Shown here in pieces: positions 25,695 to 35,346 of a stretch of DNA of 64,000 bases. Source of the stretch: CADEED01 sp964444835 (lineage in GTDB: Bacteria; Pseudomonadota; Gammaproteobacteria; Steroidobacterales; Steroidobacteraceae); contig CAYUIT010000006.1 of assembly GCA_964444835.1 (NCBI GenBank), forward strand, positions 52,627-116,626, in the 5' to 3' direction. Numbering within the stretch: position 1 is the stretch's first letter; every line of letters begins with the position of its first letter. The translations under genes were made by a program, and so were the position numbers. Below the pieces are notes generated by a model. It had not been told where the DNA came from and did not search any database. It was given only the letters and a program-made list of their open reading frames with translations.

Positions 25695-26890
25695 CAGAAG
25701 TACTTGACCCAACCGATGGTGGTACGACGCTTGAAATCGCCGAAAGCTCGAGTCGGAAAGTAGAGCGCCACCGCGAGCACCACCGCGCCGACCCAAATCC
25801 AGATCACGGAATCGACGCCCCACCGCGTGCCGTGATTTGCGCCGAAAGTCGCCACGGCTAACTTCTGCAAGATCAGCAGCGCGTACAGGTGCAAGATGTA
25901 GAAGAACATCGGCGCACCGCCGATCGCAGCGATGGCGCGCGTGAGTACGCCGTCGCGTCGTTCGAACCACGCCATCAGCAGTAGCGCGATACCAATCGTC
26001 AACAGCAGGAAGTCGAGCGAGGGCGGGTACTTCGTGTAGTTGAGGAAGTCCATCACGGTTCGCACGGCGTCGCTTTGCACACTCCACGGTAAGGTTTCAC
26101 CGTAGAGATTGAAGCTGCGCAACAAAACCAGCAGCGCCAAACAGCCCGTGCCTAACAACGTCAGCCAACGCACACGACGGTCGGAGTCGACCCAGCGCGC
26201 GTAGATCGGGCCCGCAACGTAGCCCAGCAAGATCACACCGATCCAGGGCAGTACGGGATAGGTCACTTTGATCTTGAGCGCGCCCTCGGGAATGAGGAAC
26301 GCGCGCTCATGCAGAATGGTCCAGATCGCGAACAGCGGATGGCCCGGCGGAAAGCTGATGGGTGTTAGTAGGTTGTGGCCAAACACTATTGCGGCACCGA
26401 TCACGGCGAGCACCCAACGCGGCAAGCCCGACATCAGCCCAAGGACGACCATGCTGATGCCGATGGCCCAAATCACTTGCAGCCATAGTGTCTTCGGCGG
26501 CATATCGCCTGCCCAAGCGAAGTTGATCACGGTGAGCTCGAGCGCCACTAGCAGCAAGCCGCGCTTGATCAAAAACGAGGCTGGCGAGCGCGGCGCGCCG
26601 TTCGCAGGATTCGCGTAAAGCCAAGCGCCGAGGCCCGTAAGGAACACGAATGTGGGCGCACACAGATGCGCCAGTAGGCGCGTAAAGTACAAAGAAGGCT
26701 CCGTCGTATTGATGTCCATCGGATCGCCGACCTGCTTGTGCAGGTAGATGGCTTCGCGGACGTGGTCGACGAGCATGAACAACATGACGAGGCCGCGCAT
26801 CACATCGATGGCGGCGATGCGCGAACGTGCTGTGGCGGCGCTCACGGTCGCGAACGAAGGGCTTGAGCTCTGCGCAACCGCGATAGACAT
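25694..26890 (-). CDS. DUF1624/HGSNAT-like membrane acyltransferase
   Basis: Protein of 398 residues from the ATG at 26890 after GAGGAAC. About ten hydrophobic segments. The N-terminal RIAAIDVMRGLVMLFMLVDHVRE is the hallmark of the heparan-alpha-glucosaminide N-acetyltransferase/YeiB group, with the conserved RG and DH. These proteins pass acyl groups across the membrane to an outer acceptor. It heads a set with GNAT, HAD and lrp. The 201 bases upstream hold no feature I can name beyond presumed promoter. Confidence 0.82.
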   Translation of the reverse strand: MSIAVAQSSSPSFATVSAATARSRIAAIDVMRGLVMLFMLVDHVREAIYLHKQVGDPMDINTTEPSLYFTRLLAHLCAPTFVFLTGLGAWLYANPANGAPRSPASFLIKRGLLLVALELTVINFAWAGDMPPKTLWLQVIWAIGISMVVLGLMSGLPRWVLAVIGAAIVFGHNLLTPISFPPGHPLFAIWTILHERAFLIPEGALKIKVTYPVLPWIGVILLGYVAGPIYARWVDSDRRVRWLTLLGTGCLALLVLLRSFNLYGETLPWSVQSDAVRTVMDFLNYTKYPPSLDFLLLTIGIALLLMAWFERRDGVLTRAIAAIGGAPMFFYILHLYALLILQKLAVATFGANHGTRWGVDSVIWIWVGAVVLAVALYFPTRAFGDFKRRTTIGWVKYF

Positions 26891-27091
26891 GTTCCTAAGT
26901 TCCTCTTCACGACGACCCGCATGGAGCCCAAGACTGCGACCACCGCAGAAGAATTTTCTGCCAAGTTGCTGCGATGTGCTTGCGCACGATGCCACAGCTG
27001 AGGCGCAAACAGCAGGGCTTGCGGCGCAAGAATAATATGCCAATCGCCAGCTGCGGAGCACGGCGGGCAAATAACCCGCGCGCCGGAAGCC

Positions 27092-28870
27092 TCATTCGCG
27101 ATGGCAGACGATCACATTCCCGCGGTGGTCGTGGCGCACGGGGGGCGGCGTGCGATCGCAAGCGCCCGGTATGCGCTGCGTACAGCGCGCGAGAAACGGG
27201 CAACAGCCTGCGTCTGCCCCGATGACCGGCACTGCAACATCGGCTGATGCAGCATCTAACCAGCCCGCCCGCATCTGCGGCACGGATTCGAGCAGCAGCT
27301 GCGTGTACGGATGCTGGGGTGGTGTCGTCATGGCTGACGCTGGCCCGCTCTGCACACAGCGCCCCGCGTACAGCACCATCACGTCATCACAGATCGCGCG
27401 CGTAGCACCGAGATCATGACTGATGAACAGCAGTGTGAGTTGCAGCTCGCGCCGTAACTGCCCTAGCAGCTCGAGCACGGCTGCAGCAATGACCGTGTCG
27501 AGCGATGCCGTGACCTCATCGCACAGCAGTAAATCGGGCTTCGCCGCCAGTGCGCGCGCGAGGCTCACGCGCTGCTTCTGGCCGCCCGACAACTCGCGCG
27601 GATAGCGCGCTGCCAGTGCTCGCGGTAGCTGTACGAGATCGAGTAATCGGCCGATCTCTGCCTGCGCAGCGGCACCTCGTTGTTCGTGATACAGCGCCAG
27701 CGGCCGAGCTAACAACCGCTCCACGGTGTGCGCGGGATTGAGTGCCGTGTCCGCATCTTGGAACACCAACTGAATGCGCCGAAACTGCTCGCGCGAGCGC
27801 TGCTCGAGTGCGGCGGGAAGCGGCGTCCCATCGAGCAGCAAGCTGCCGCGAGCGGCGGGCACGAGGCCGGCGATGACACGCGCCAGCGTTGACTTGCCCG
27901 AGCCGGATTCGCCAATGATTCCGAGTGATCGCCCGCGCATGACTGCAAGATCGAGGGCGTGCAGCGCGATGCTGCGTGGCAGTCCATCGCGATCGTACGC
28001 GCCGTAACCGGCGACGACCCCGTGAAGCTGTAGCAGTGGTTGCTCTTGCGTCGCGCTGGGCTTATCCGCGCGGCTCATCTCAGGTCGTTGATGGGCCGCA
28101 ACGAGACTGCGCGTGTAAACATCGCGTGGCGCTTCCAAAACTTGCTGCATGCTGCCTGACTCGCGCATGCGCCCGCTCTGGAGCACGACGATACGATCCG
28201 CAACTTGTGCTACGACCGCGAGATCGTGTGACACATAAACAGCCGTTGTGCCGCGCTGGCGCAGCACATCGCGAAATGAGCGCAACACTTCGATCTGTGT
28301 AGTGACGTCGAGCGCCGTGGTGGGCTCATCGAACACCACGAGATCGGGGTCCGCGACGAGCGCCATGGCGGCCATCACTCGCTGCAACTGGCCACCGGAC
28401 ACTTGGTGCGGATAGCGCCGACCGATGTTTTCCGGGTCCGGTAACGACATGGCGCGGAACAATGCAACGGCGCGTGCCTCGAGTTCCGCCCGCGGCGCAA
28501 TCCCATGGATCAAGCCGCTCTCAATGACTTGATCCATCAAGGTATGCGCGGGATTGAAGGACGCCGCCGCACTCTGCGCGACATAGGTGATGCGCGTGCC
28601 CCGCACGCGCTCGAGCGCCGCGAGGTCGAGCGCGTGTATGTCGAGCTCACCGACGCGTATCGTGCCGGCATCGATGCGACAGCCGCGACGAGCGTGCCCG
28701 AGCAATGCGAGTGCGATGCTCGTCTTGCCGGATCCCGATTCGCCGATGAGCGCGAGCACTTCGCCACGCTCAATCTCGAAGCTGACGTCGTCGACGATGA
28801 CACTGCGCGCCGCGCTTGCGCCGTTCGCCGCACTCAACTTGAGGCCTTGGATCGTGACGAACGCAGTCAT
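27092..28870 (-). CDS. ABC transporter ATP-binding protein, fused double domain (Dpp/Opp type)
   Basis: Protein of 592 residues from the ATG at 28870; a GTG at 28885 is an alternative. Two nucleotide-binding domains in tandem: Walker A GESGSGKTS and signature VSGGQLQRV with DEPTTALD in the first; GESGSGKST, LSGGQKQRV and DEVTASLD in the second. The C-terminal Cys-rich CCPFLARCTQRIPGAC is the oligopeptide-transporter extension, here possibly binding an iron-sulfur centre. It equals a fusion of DppD and DppF and powers import by the two permeases just upstream. No substrate-binding protein gene lies in the operon. Confidence 0.92.
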   Translation of the reverse strand: MTAFVTIQGLKLSAANGASAARSVIVDDVSFEIERGEVLALIGESGSGKTSIALALLGHARRGCRIDAGTIRVGELDIHALDLAALERVRGTRITYVAQSAAASFNPAHTLMDQVIESGLIHGIAPRAELEARAVALFRAMSLPDPENIGRRYPHQVSGGQLQRVMAAMALVADPDLVVFDEPTTALDVTTQIEVLRSFRDVLRQRGTTAVYVSHDLAVVAQVADRIVVLQSGRMRESGSMQQVLEAPRDVYTRSLVAAHQRPEMSRADKPSATQEQPLLQLHGVVAGYGAYDRDGLPRSIALHALDLAVMRGRSLGIIGESGSGKSTLARVIAGLVPAARGSLLLDGTPLPAALEQRSREQFRRIQLVFQDADTALNPAHTVERLLARPLALYHEQRGAAAQAEIGRLLDLVQLPRALAARYPRELSGGQKQRVSLARALAAKPDLLLCDEVTASLDTVIAAAVLELLGQLRRELQLTLLFISHDLGATRAICDDVMVLYAGRCVQSGPASAMTTPPQHPYTQLLLESVPQMRAGWLDAASADVAVPVIGADAGCCPFLARCTQRIPGACDRTPPPVRHDHRGNVIVCHRE

Positions 28871-28871
28871 G

Positions 28872-29681
28872 TCAACGGCGCTCACCCGCGCCCGGCAGCG
28901 AATCGATCAATAAATTGACTGCGATCGTAATCGATGCAATCGAGAATGCAGGCACGAGGACGGCCGGCGCCGCCTCCGTCAAGCCGGAAAGATTCTCGCG
29001 CACTAACGACCCCAAATCGGCATTCGGCGGCTGCACACCCAGGCCGAGAAAGCTCAAGCCCGCGAGGAGCAATACGATGAACACGAATCGCACGCCAAAG
29101 TCGGCCAGCATCGGGCCGCGCACGTTCGGCAGGATCTCCCGAATCGCAATCGAAAAGCGACTTTCGCCGCGGGCTCGCGCAGCTTGGATGTAATCGAGCG
29201 TCGCGATCTGGGTCGCGACGGCACGCGCAATGCGAAATGCGCCAGGTATGTAGGTGATGGCGGCGGCTAACAACAGTAGCCACACCGATGAGCCGAAGGC
29301 CGCGACCATGACTAGTGCGAAAATCTTGCTCGGCACGGAGATCAGCGTATCCATCGCACGACTGATCGTTTCGTCGAGCCAGCGTGGCGCGACGGCAGCG
29401 AGCAACGACAGTGCGATGCCGGTACCGCTTGCGAGCAATGCGGCTGCCAACGCGAGTCCGATGCTATAGCGCGCACCGTGCAAAAGGCGACTCAGCATAT
29501 CGCGGCCGAGGTAGTCGCTGCCCAGCGGGAACTGCGTCGAGATCGGATCGTAGACTTCCTGCGATACCATCGCACCGACGTCGTAAGGCGCGAAGTAGGG
29601 GCCAAACAACGCAACGCCCAGCCAAAAAGCCACGATCGTTGCGCCGATCCAGCCCGTGACAGATAAGCTCGATCCCTTCAT
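28872..29681 (-). CDS. ABC transporter permease, DppC type
   Basis: Protein of 269 residues with about six membrane helices. Family motifs are visible: FPLGSDYLGRDMLSRLLHGARYSI near the N-terminus and the cytoplasmic coupling loop EILPNVRGPMLAD. Its start overlaps the end of the DppB-type gene as ATGA. It pairs with that permease to form the channel for dipeptides, oligopeptides or similar ligands. Confidence 0.92.
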   Translation of the reverse strand: MKGSSLSVTGWIGATIVAFWLGVALFGPYFAPYDVGAMVSQEVYDPISTQFPLGSDYLGRDMLSRLLHGARYSIGLALAAALLASGTGIALSLLAAVAPRWLDETISRAMDTLISVPSKIFALVMVAAFGSSVWLLLLAAAITYIPGAFRIARAVATQIATLDYIQAARARGESRFSIAIREILPNVRGPMLADFGVRFVFIVLLLAGLSFLGLGVQPPNADLGSLVRENLSGLTEAAPAVLVPAFSIASITIAVNLLIDSLPGAGERR

Positions 29682-30637
29682 CGGTGCCGCAGCCTCGGGT
29701 TCGATACCAGCGCGATGATGTCGGCTACCAAGACAAGCAACAGATAAATGGCGCAGAAGATCATCGCGCAGGTCTGCAAGACCGGCATATCACGATTGGT
29801 GACGGCATCGACCATCAAGCTCGCGAGGCCCGGGTAGTTGAAGATCGTCTCGACGATGATCGCACCGCCGAGTAGGTAGGACAAACTGAGTGCGACGGCG
29901 TTGGCTATCGGGCCGGCAGCGTTCGGCAACGCGTGCCGTAGCACCCGTCGCCAAGATCCCACGCCTTTGAGCACGGCCATTTCGGCATATGGCTGATCGA
30001 GTTGCGCAATCAATGCAGCGCGAGTCATGCGAGCCATCTGTGCCACGACGACAAAGCCGAGCGCCATGATGGGCATGGCATAGGCGCGGATGAAATCGAG
30101 CAACGAGTAATCCGGCGGTAGGGCTGAGAGCGCGGACAACCAGCGCAGTTTCACAGCGAACAGCAGCACGGCCAAACTCGCCACCAAGAACTCGGGAACG
30201 GCGACCATCGAGAGCGTCATCACGCTCAATAGGCGATCCAGGCGCGAGCCCCGGCGGAGTGCAGCGAGGATGCCGACGCCCACGGCGAACGGCGTCACGA
30301 CGATCGCGGTGAGCACGGCTAACAACAGCGAGTTCGGTAGACGTTCGCGCACGAGCTCAGCCACTGGTAGCTGGCTCGCGAGCGATACGCCGGGATCACC
30401 AGTGATGAGGCCACCTAACCACTCGAAATAGCGTACATATCCCGGTCGATCGAGACCGAGCTCTTTGCGAAGCGCCGCGACTGTCTCTGGCGTGGCACCT
30501 TGGCCCATCGCTTGCTGGGCCGCATCGCCAGGCAACAGCGATGTGATGGCAAACACGATGATCGATGCGAGCACGAGCGTGAGCACCGCAATGGCGAGTC
30601 GACGCACGAGCAGCGCGGAGAGTGAATCGGCTTTCAT
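29678..30637 (-). CDS. ABC transporter permease, DppB type
   Basis: Protein of 319 residues from the ATG at 30637. N-terminal LLVRRLAIAVLTLVLASIIVFAI, then LLPGDAA, GDPGVSLAS and the coupling segment ARMTRAALIAQLDQPYAEMAVLKG fit DppB/GsiC. The final part, FNYPGLASLMVDAVTNRDMPVLQ, is typical. It begins 13 bases after the flavoprotein stop and continues into the DppC and ATPase genes. Confidence 0.92.
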   Translation of the reverse strand: MKADSLSALLVRRLAIAVLTLVLASIIVFAITSLLPGDAAQQAMGQGATPETVAALRKELGLDRPGYVRYFEWLGGLITGDPGVSLASQLPVAELVRERLPNSLLLAVLTAIVVTPFAVGVGILAALRRGSRLDRLLSVMTLSMVAVPEFLVASLAVLLFAVKLRWLSALSALPPDYSLLDFIRAYAMPIMALGFVVVAQMARMTRAALIAQLDQPYAEMAVLKGVGSWRRVLRHALPNAAGPIANAVALSLSYLLGGAIIVETIFNYPGLASLMVDAVTNRDMPVLQTCAMIFCAIYLLLVLVADIIALVSNPRLRHR

Positions 30638-30650
30638 GCTCGCGCTGCCA

Positions 30651-31928
30651 TCAGTAGAAATGGTCCTTGACTCGATAGTAGGCCCCGACGAACGGCAGGA
30701 ACCACGCCTTGCCGAGATGTCCTGGAATCGCGGGCCAATCAAGATCGCGCCACGGGTTCGCCGCGCCATCACCTGCCATCACGCGCGCCATGGCGTCGCC
30801 CATGTGCACTGACATCTGCACACCATGGCCGCTGTAGCCCATCGCGTACCACAGGCCATTGTGCTCCCCGGCACGAGGCAAGCGATCTTGCGTCATATCG
30901 ACAAGCCCGCCCCAGCAATAGTCGAAGCGTACATCGCCGAGCTCGGGAAACGCGTGGCGCAAGGATTGGCGCAGGACCGTGCCGCTCTGTGCGTCTGAGC
31001 GTGGGTTTGACATCGCAAAGCGCGCGCGACCGCCCCACAACAAGCGCTGATCGGGCGTGACGCGAAAATAGTTGCCGATGATGCGGCTCGTGACGTAACT
31101 GCGACGCTGCGGCAACACGCGCGCGAGCTGCTCAGGCGCGAGTGGTTCAGTGACGACAATGAAGCTACCCACCGGTGCGAGACGCCGTCGAAACCAACCG
31201 AAAGGCCCGGTTTCCGTACTGCCGGTAGCGACAAGCACTTGCTGCGCGTCGACGCTGCCGCGCGGAGTCGTGACACGGTGTGCATGGCCGCGCAGCGGCG
31301 TGCATTCCACCACGGGCGTGTCTTCGTAGATGCGCGCGCCACGGCGGGCCGCTGCGGTCGCAAGCCCCACGGCGAGCTTTCCAGGGTGTAGCTGCGCACT
31401 CGGCGGATGCAGCAGGCCGCCGTAGAACGTCTCGGACGCCACTTCGCTGCGGCATTGCGCGGCAGTCAACAGTTGGTAGTCCGAATCGATTTGAGTGGTT
31501 AGTAGTTCGAACGTCCGTGCCAATCCGGAGTAGTGCGTCGGCTTCGCAGCCAGTTTCAAACGGCCGCGTCGTGCGAAATCGCAATCGATCTGTTCATCAG
31601 CAACGTAGCGCTCGACGGTATCGACCGCCGCGCAATAAGCACGGTGATAGGCACGCGTGCGTTCGAGCCCCACCTGCGCGATCAGTGCGGCGTAGTCGTG
31701 TGCGAGACCGCCGTTGCATTGCCCGCCATTACGCCCTGACGCTTGTGCACCAACACGGCTCGCCTCGAACAGCGCGACAGAGGCGCCGCGCTTGGCAAAT
31801 GCGACGGCCGCAGCGAGCCCCGTAAAGCCGCCACCGATGATGGCGATATCGACCGAGCCTGCCACGGGTTGCGACGGCGGCGCGCTGAACGCGGGCGCCG
31901 TGGCGTGCCAGTAGCACTCGAGTTTCAC
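30651..31928 (-). CDS. FAD-dependent oxidoreductase, gamma-glutamylputrescine oxidase-like
   Basis: Protein of 425 residues of the DAO family. FAD motif DIAIIGGGFTGLAAAVAFAKRG near residue 28 with the second ExSRVGAQASGRNGGQCNGG block, typical of PuuB and related amine oxidases. C-terminal GLWYAMGYSGHGVQMSVHMG closes the FAD site. It oxidises a secondary or primary amine with oxygen, giving aldehyde and peroxide. It sits between the haloacid dehalogenase-type gene and the ABC importer, so a transported amine or amino compound is the likely substrate. PuuB naming is by similarity only. Confidence 0.87.
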   Translation of the reverse strand: MKLECYWHATAPAFSAPPSQPVAGSVDIAIIGGGFTGLAAAVAFAKRGASVALFEASRVGAQASGRNGGQCNGGLAHDYAALIAQVGLERTRAYHRAYCAAVDTVERYVADEQIDCDFARRGRLKLAAKPTHYSGLARTFELLTTQIDSDYQLLTAAQCRSEVASETFYGGLLHPPSAQLHPGKLAVGLATAAARRGARIYEDTPVVECTPLRGHAHRVTTPRGSVDAQQVLVATGSTETGPFGWFRRRLAPVGSFIVVTEPLAPEQLARVLPQRRSYVTSRIIGNYFRVTPDQRLLWGGRARFAMSNPRSDAQSGTVLRQSLRHAFPELGDVRFDYCWGGLVDMTQDRLPRAGEHNGLWYAMGYSGHGVQMSVHMGDAMARVMAGDGAANPWRDLDWPAIPGHLGKAWFLPFVGAYYRVKDHFY

Positions 31929-31941
31929 GTGCCCGCCCGAC

Positions 31942-32610
31942 TTACAGTCCGACCAGCGCCGGCAATCCGCTGATGTCTTTAATCTCGACGTAGTTGTAGT
32001 GCGGCGTGCCGGGTTCGTGGCCGCGGTTGACGAAAGCCTTCATCTTGATGCCGAGATCGTCAGCCGACATCAAGTCGTACCGCAAGCTCGACGACACGTG
32101 CAGGATGTCCTCGGGATTTGCGCACAGGCTGTCGAGCATGTACTCGAACGCCTTGAGCCGCGGCTTGTAAGCCTGCGCTTGCTGCGCGGTGTAGACCGCG
32201 TAAAACGGTGCGCCGAGTTTGGCCACGTTGTGCGGAATCTGCTCGTCGGCCGCATTCGACAGAATCACGAGCGGGATGTGTTTGGCGATGCGCGCGAGCG
32301 GCTCCGGCACATCGGCGTGCGGGCCCCAAGTCGGGACAGCGTCGTAGAAGCTACGCGCTTCCGCGTGCCTGTATTCCACGTGCCACTTACGACACGTACG
32401 CCGGACGGCGTTACAGACGACATCGGAGTACGGCTTCCAATCGCCCAGCACTTCATCGAGGCGGTAGGACGCGAAGTCCTTCACGAACGCGTCCATGTGC
32501 GCAGCGGGGACGCGGTCCTTGTAGAGCTCTCGAGCGTGGGTGCCCATGCGGAAGTTGATCAACGTGCCGTAGCAGTCGAAGGTGATGAACTTGGGTCGAA
32601 ATGTCGTCAT
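31942..32610 (-). CDS. Haloacid dehalogenase type II (HAD) hydrolase
   Basis: Protein of 222 residues from the ATG at 32610. Motif I FDCYGTLI holds the Asp nucleophile, then ILSNAADE, the Lys in YKPRLKAF and the acidic VSSSLRYDLMSADDLG. This is the haloacid dehalogenase type II pattern. Members often act on phosphates or have no known substrate; dehalogenation is not shown. It is the first gene of the minus-strand catabolic operon and faces the aminotransferase gene across 262 bases. Confidence 0.87.
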   Translation of the reverse strand: MTTFRPKFITFDCYGTLINFRMGTHARELYKDRVPAAHMDAFVKDFASYRLDEVLGDWKPYSDVVCNAVRRTCRKWHVEYRHAEARSFYDAVPTWGPHADVPEPLARIAKHIPLVILSNAADEQIPHNVAKLGAPFYAVYTAQQAQAYKPRLKAFEYMLDSLCANPEDILHVSSSLRYDLMSADDLGIKMKAFVNRGHEPGTPHYNYVEIKDISGLPALVGL

Positions 32611-32639
32611 GCGAAATTTCCTGCTGCAGTCGCTTCTAG

Positions 32640-32689
32640 AGCCACAACTGTGGCTTTTGCTGTGGCGGTCGTCGCGCTGTATGCGCGAC
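32640..32689. promoter_or_regulatory. Two palindromes in the divergent catabolic promoter region
   Basis: AGCCACA (32640-32646) and TGTGGCT (32649-32655) form one palindrome with a 2-base centre; GTCGCGC (32671-32677) and GCGCGAC (32683-32689) form another with a 5-base centre. They lie 30 bp apart, between the HAD operon and the aminotransferase gene, and are good candidate operators. The binding protein is unknown. Confidence 0.45.
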
Positions 32690-32872
32690 AACGTGCACAA
32701 AAAACACCAAATTACAGGCTTCGCGCAGCACGTCCTGCCGCGTCGAGCGGGTGCAGCACGAAATGCCAACACAGCTCTGCAAATTGGAATCCCCGCCGCG
32801 CCATACGCCGTTTTTGGTGCCCTGCGCGATGTGGCTCGCCTAGCATAGAGCGATCTAGAAGAGACGAGAACC

Positions 32873-34252
32873 ATGGCCGACAAACATTTGCTGGCGCTCG
32901 ATCGGCGTCACTTGATCCACCCGGTCTCCAACTACCGTGCGCATGAGCGCGTCGGCCCGCTCGTGCTCGAATCGGGACGTGGTGCGTACGTTCGCGATGT
33001 CGATGGTCGCGAGTATCTCGACGCCTTCGCCGGCCTGTGGTGCGTCAATATCGGCTACGGTCACGAGAGCGTGGTCCAAGCCGCAGCAGCACAGATGAGT
33101 CGCTTGCCGTATGCCACCGAATACTTCGATTTCGCCTCGGAAGCCGCCATTCGCTTGGCTGGGCGCTTGGTGGAATTGACGCCGGCCTCTCTGCAGCGCG
33201 TGTATTTCACGCTCGGCGGATCGGATGCCATTGATTCTGCGATCCGGTTCATCACGCAGTACTACAACGCACGTGGCGAAACGCAGCGCAAACATTTCAT
33301 TGCGCTCGAACGCGGCTATCACGGTTCATCGACGCAAGGTGCTGGCTTGACGGCGCTGCGCGCATTTCACACCGGTTTCGATCTGCCGCTGGCTAATCAA
33401 CATCACATTCCGTCGCCGTATCCGTATCGCCATCGTGATGGCGCCGATCCGCAAGCACTGATCGCAGCGTCGGTGGCTTCGTTACACGCGAAGGTGAAGG
33501 AGCTCGGCGCGCATCGCGTGGCGGCGTTCTTCTGCGAACCCGTGCAAGGCTCGGGCGGCGTGATCGTTCCGCCGCAAGGCTGGCTGCGCGCGATGCGTGA
33601 TGCGTGTCGTGAGCTCGATATTCTGTTCGTCGCCGATGAGGTGATCACCGGCTTCGGTCGTACGGGGCCGCTGTTTGCGTGTGAAGCGGAAGGCGTCGAG
33701 CCGGATTTGATGACGATGGCGAAAGGGCTAACAGCCGGCTACGTGCCGATGGGCGCCGTTCTAATGAGCGAGTCGATCTACGCGACAATCGCTGATGGGA
33801 TTGCAGCCGGCATGCCGCTCGGTCATGGCTACACGTACAGCGGGCACCCAGTGAGTGCCGCCGTGGCGCTCGAGGTACTCAAGATCTACCACGAGGGCGG
33901 GTTACTCGCGAATGGCGTGGCGATGGCGCCGCACTTCGCAGCGGGTCTCGATAGCATGCTCGGGCACCCCCTCGTGGGTGATGCGCGGTATCGAGGGTTG
34001 TTAGGCGCAATCGAGTTAGTCGCGGACAAAAGAACCAAGCGCCCGTTCGATCCTAGCTTGCGGCTGAGCGAACGAGTGACGCGCGTCGCGCTGCGCAACG
34101 GTCTGATATTCCGGGCGTTCGCGGATAACATTCTCGGCTTTGCGCCGGCGTTGTGCTATCGAGAGACAGAGTTCGATCTGTTGTTCGAGCGGCTCACACG
34201 CGTGCTCGACGAAGTGCTCGACGAAATCGAGGTCGCGCAGGCCGTCGGATGA
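32873..34252 (+). CDS. Class III PLP-dependent aminotransferase
   Basis: Protein of 459 residues. The PLP Lys lies in MTMAKGLTAGYVPMGAV, the phosphate/ring-stacking Asp in FVADEVITGFGRTG, and the GHGYTYSGHPV segment fits omega-amino-acid:pyruvate transaminases. It moves an amino group from an omega-amine such as putrescine or beta-alanine to a keto acid. It is divergent from the PuuB-like oxidase/ABC operon and overlaps the dehydrogenase gene as ATGA. Ribosome site GAAGAGACGAG ahead of the ATG. The exact amine is not fixed by sequence. Confidence 0.92.
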   Translation: MADKHLLALDRRHLIHPVSNYRAHERVGPLVLESGRGAYVRDVDGREYLDAFAGLWCVNIGYGHESVVQAAAAQMSRLPYATEYFDFASEAAIRLAGRLVELTPASLQRVYFTLGGSDAIDSAIRFITQYYNARGETQRKHFIALERGYHGSSTQGAGLTALRAFHTGFDLPLANQHHIPSPYPYRHRDGADPQALIAASVASLHAKVKELGAHRVAAFFCEPVQGSGGVIVPPQGWLRAMRDACRELDILFVADEVITGFGRTGPLFACEAEGVEPDLMTMAKGLTAGYVPMGAVLMSESIYATIADGIAAGMPLGHGYTYSGHPVSAAVALEVLKIYHEGGLLANGVAMAPHFAAGLDSMLGHPLVGDARYRGLLGAIELVADKRTKRPFDPSLRLSERVTRVALRNGLIFRAFADNILGFAPALCYRETEFDLLFERLTRVLDEVLDEIEVAQAVG

Positions 34253-35346
34253 GTGAAGCGAGAGTGAATTATCGAGTTGCCGTCATTCCTGGTGATGGCA
34301 TCGGCCGCGAAGTGATGCCTGAAGGGCTGCGCGTCATGCGTGCCGCGGCGCAGCGGTTCGGTATCGAACTCGATCTCGTCGATATCGAGTGGGCGAGCTG
34401 CGACTACTACCAAGTACACGGCCAGATGATGCCGGACAATTGGAAGGCTCAGCTCGCCGATTGCGATGCCATTTTGTTCGGTGCGGTGGGCTGGCCCGCG
34501 ACGGTACCGGACCACATCTCTCTCTGGGGCTCGTTGCTGAAGTTTCGCCGCGAGTTCGATCAGTACATCAATTACCGACCCGCGCGCGTGTTTGCCGGAG
34601 TGCCATGCCCGCTCGCGGGGCGCGGTCCGGGCGATATCGATTTCATCATCGTTCGCGAGAACACCGAAGGCGAGTACACCAAGGTGGGCGGTGTGATGTT
34701 CGAAGGCACGCCGCGTGAGATCGCGATACAAGAAGCCGTGTTCTCGCGGCATGGTACCGAGCGCGTGTTGCGCTACGCGTTCGAACTCGCAAAGCAACGC
34801 CGGCGTCGTCATGTCACCGTGGCGACCAAGAGCAACGGAATCGCGATCAGCATGCCGTGGTGGGACGGGATCGCCGCCGAGATCGCTGCCGAGTATCCCG
34901 ACATCACTTGGGACAAGCAGCACATCGATATTCTCTGTGCGCGCTTCGTGATGCAGCCGCAGCGGTTCGATGTTGTCGTAGCATCTAACTTGTTTGGCGA
35001 CATCCTGTCGGATCTCGGACCCGCCTGCACCGGTACGATCGGGCTCGCGCCGTCAGCTAACATCAATCCTGAGCGCCACTTTCCATCGTTGTTCGAGCCG
35101 GTGCACGGCTCGGCACCCGACATTGCAGGCCGCAACATTGCCAATCCGGTTGCGATGATTTGGTCTGCGGCATTGTTGCTCGACTTCGTAACGAACAGCA
35201 CCGGCGCCGGGCGCGCGGCACACGACTGCATTGTCGCAGCGATTGAGCACGTGCTCGCAAGTGGGCCGCACACGCCGGACCTTGGCGGTAACGCTTCGAC
35301 CACCGATCTCGGCAAAGCCATCGCCGCTCGCGTCGCCTCTCGTTAA
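34249..35346 (+). CDS. Tartrate/D-malate dehydrogenase-like isopropylmalate dehydrogenase family enzyme
   Basis: Protein of 365 residues. Opens YRVAVIPGDGIGREV, then IIVRENTEGEYTKVGG, DKQHIDILCARFV, VVVASNLFGDILSDLG and LFEPVHGSAPDIAGR, all marks of NAD-dependent decarboxylating beta-hydroxyacid dehydrogenases. The overall pattern, including SLWGSLLKFRREFDQYINYRP, is that of TtuC/D-malate enzymes, not LeuB. It oxidises tartrate, D-malate or a similar acid. Co-transcribed with the aminotransferase. Confidence 0.88.
   Translation: MSEARVNYRVAVIPGDGIGREVMPEGLRVMRAAAQRFGIELDLVDIEWASCDYYQVHGQMMPDNWKAQLADCDAILFGAVGWPATVPDHISLWGSLLKFRREFDQYINYRPARVFAGVPCPLAGRGPGDIDFIIVRENTEGEYTKVGGVMFEGTPREIAIQEAVFSRHGTERVLRYAFELAKQRRRRHVTVATKSNGIAISMPWWDGIAAEIAAEYPDITWDKQHIDILCARFVMQPQRFDVVVASNLFGDILSDLGPACTGTIGLAPSANINPERHFPSLFEPVHGSAPDIAGRNIANPVAMIWSAALLLDFVTNSTGAGRAAHDCIVAAIEHVLASGPHTPDLGGNASTTDLGKAIAARVASR

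Noticed and set aside
32640..32660. Intrinsic terminator (AGCCACA/TGTGGCT followed by TTTT)
   Set aside because: It lies in a divergent promoter region, not after a gene, and the T-run is only four bases; an operator is more likely.
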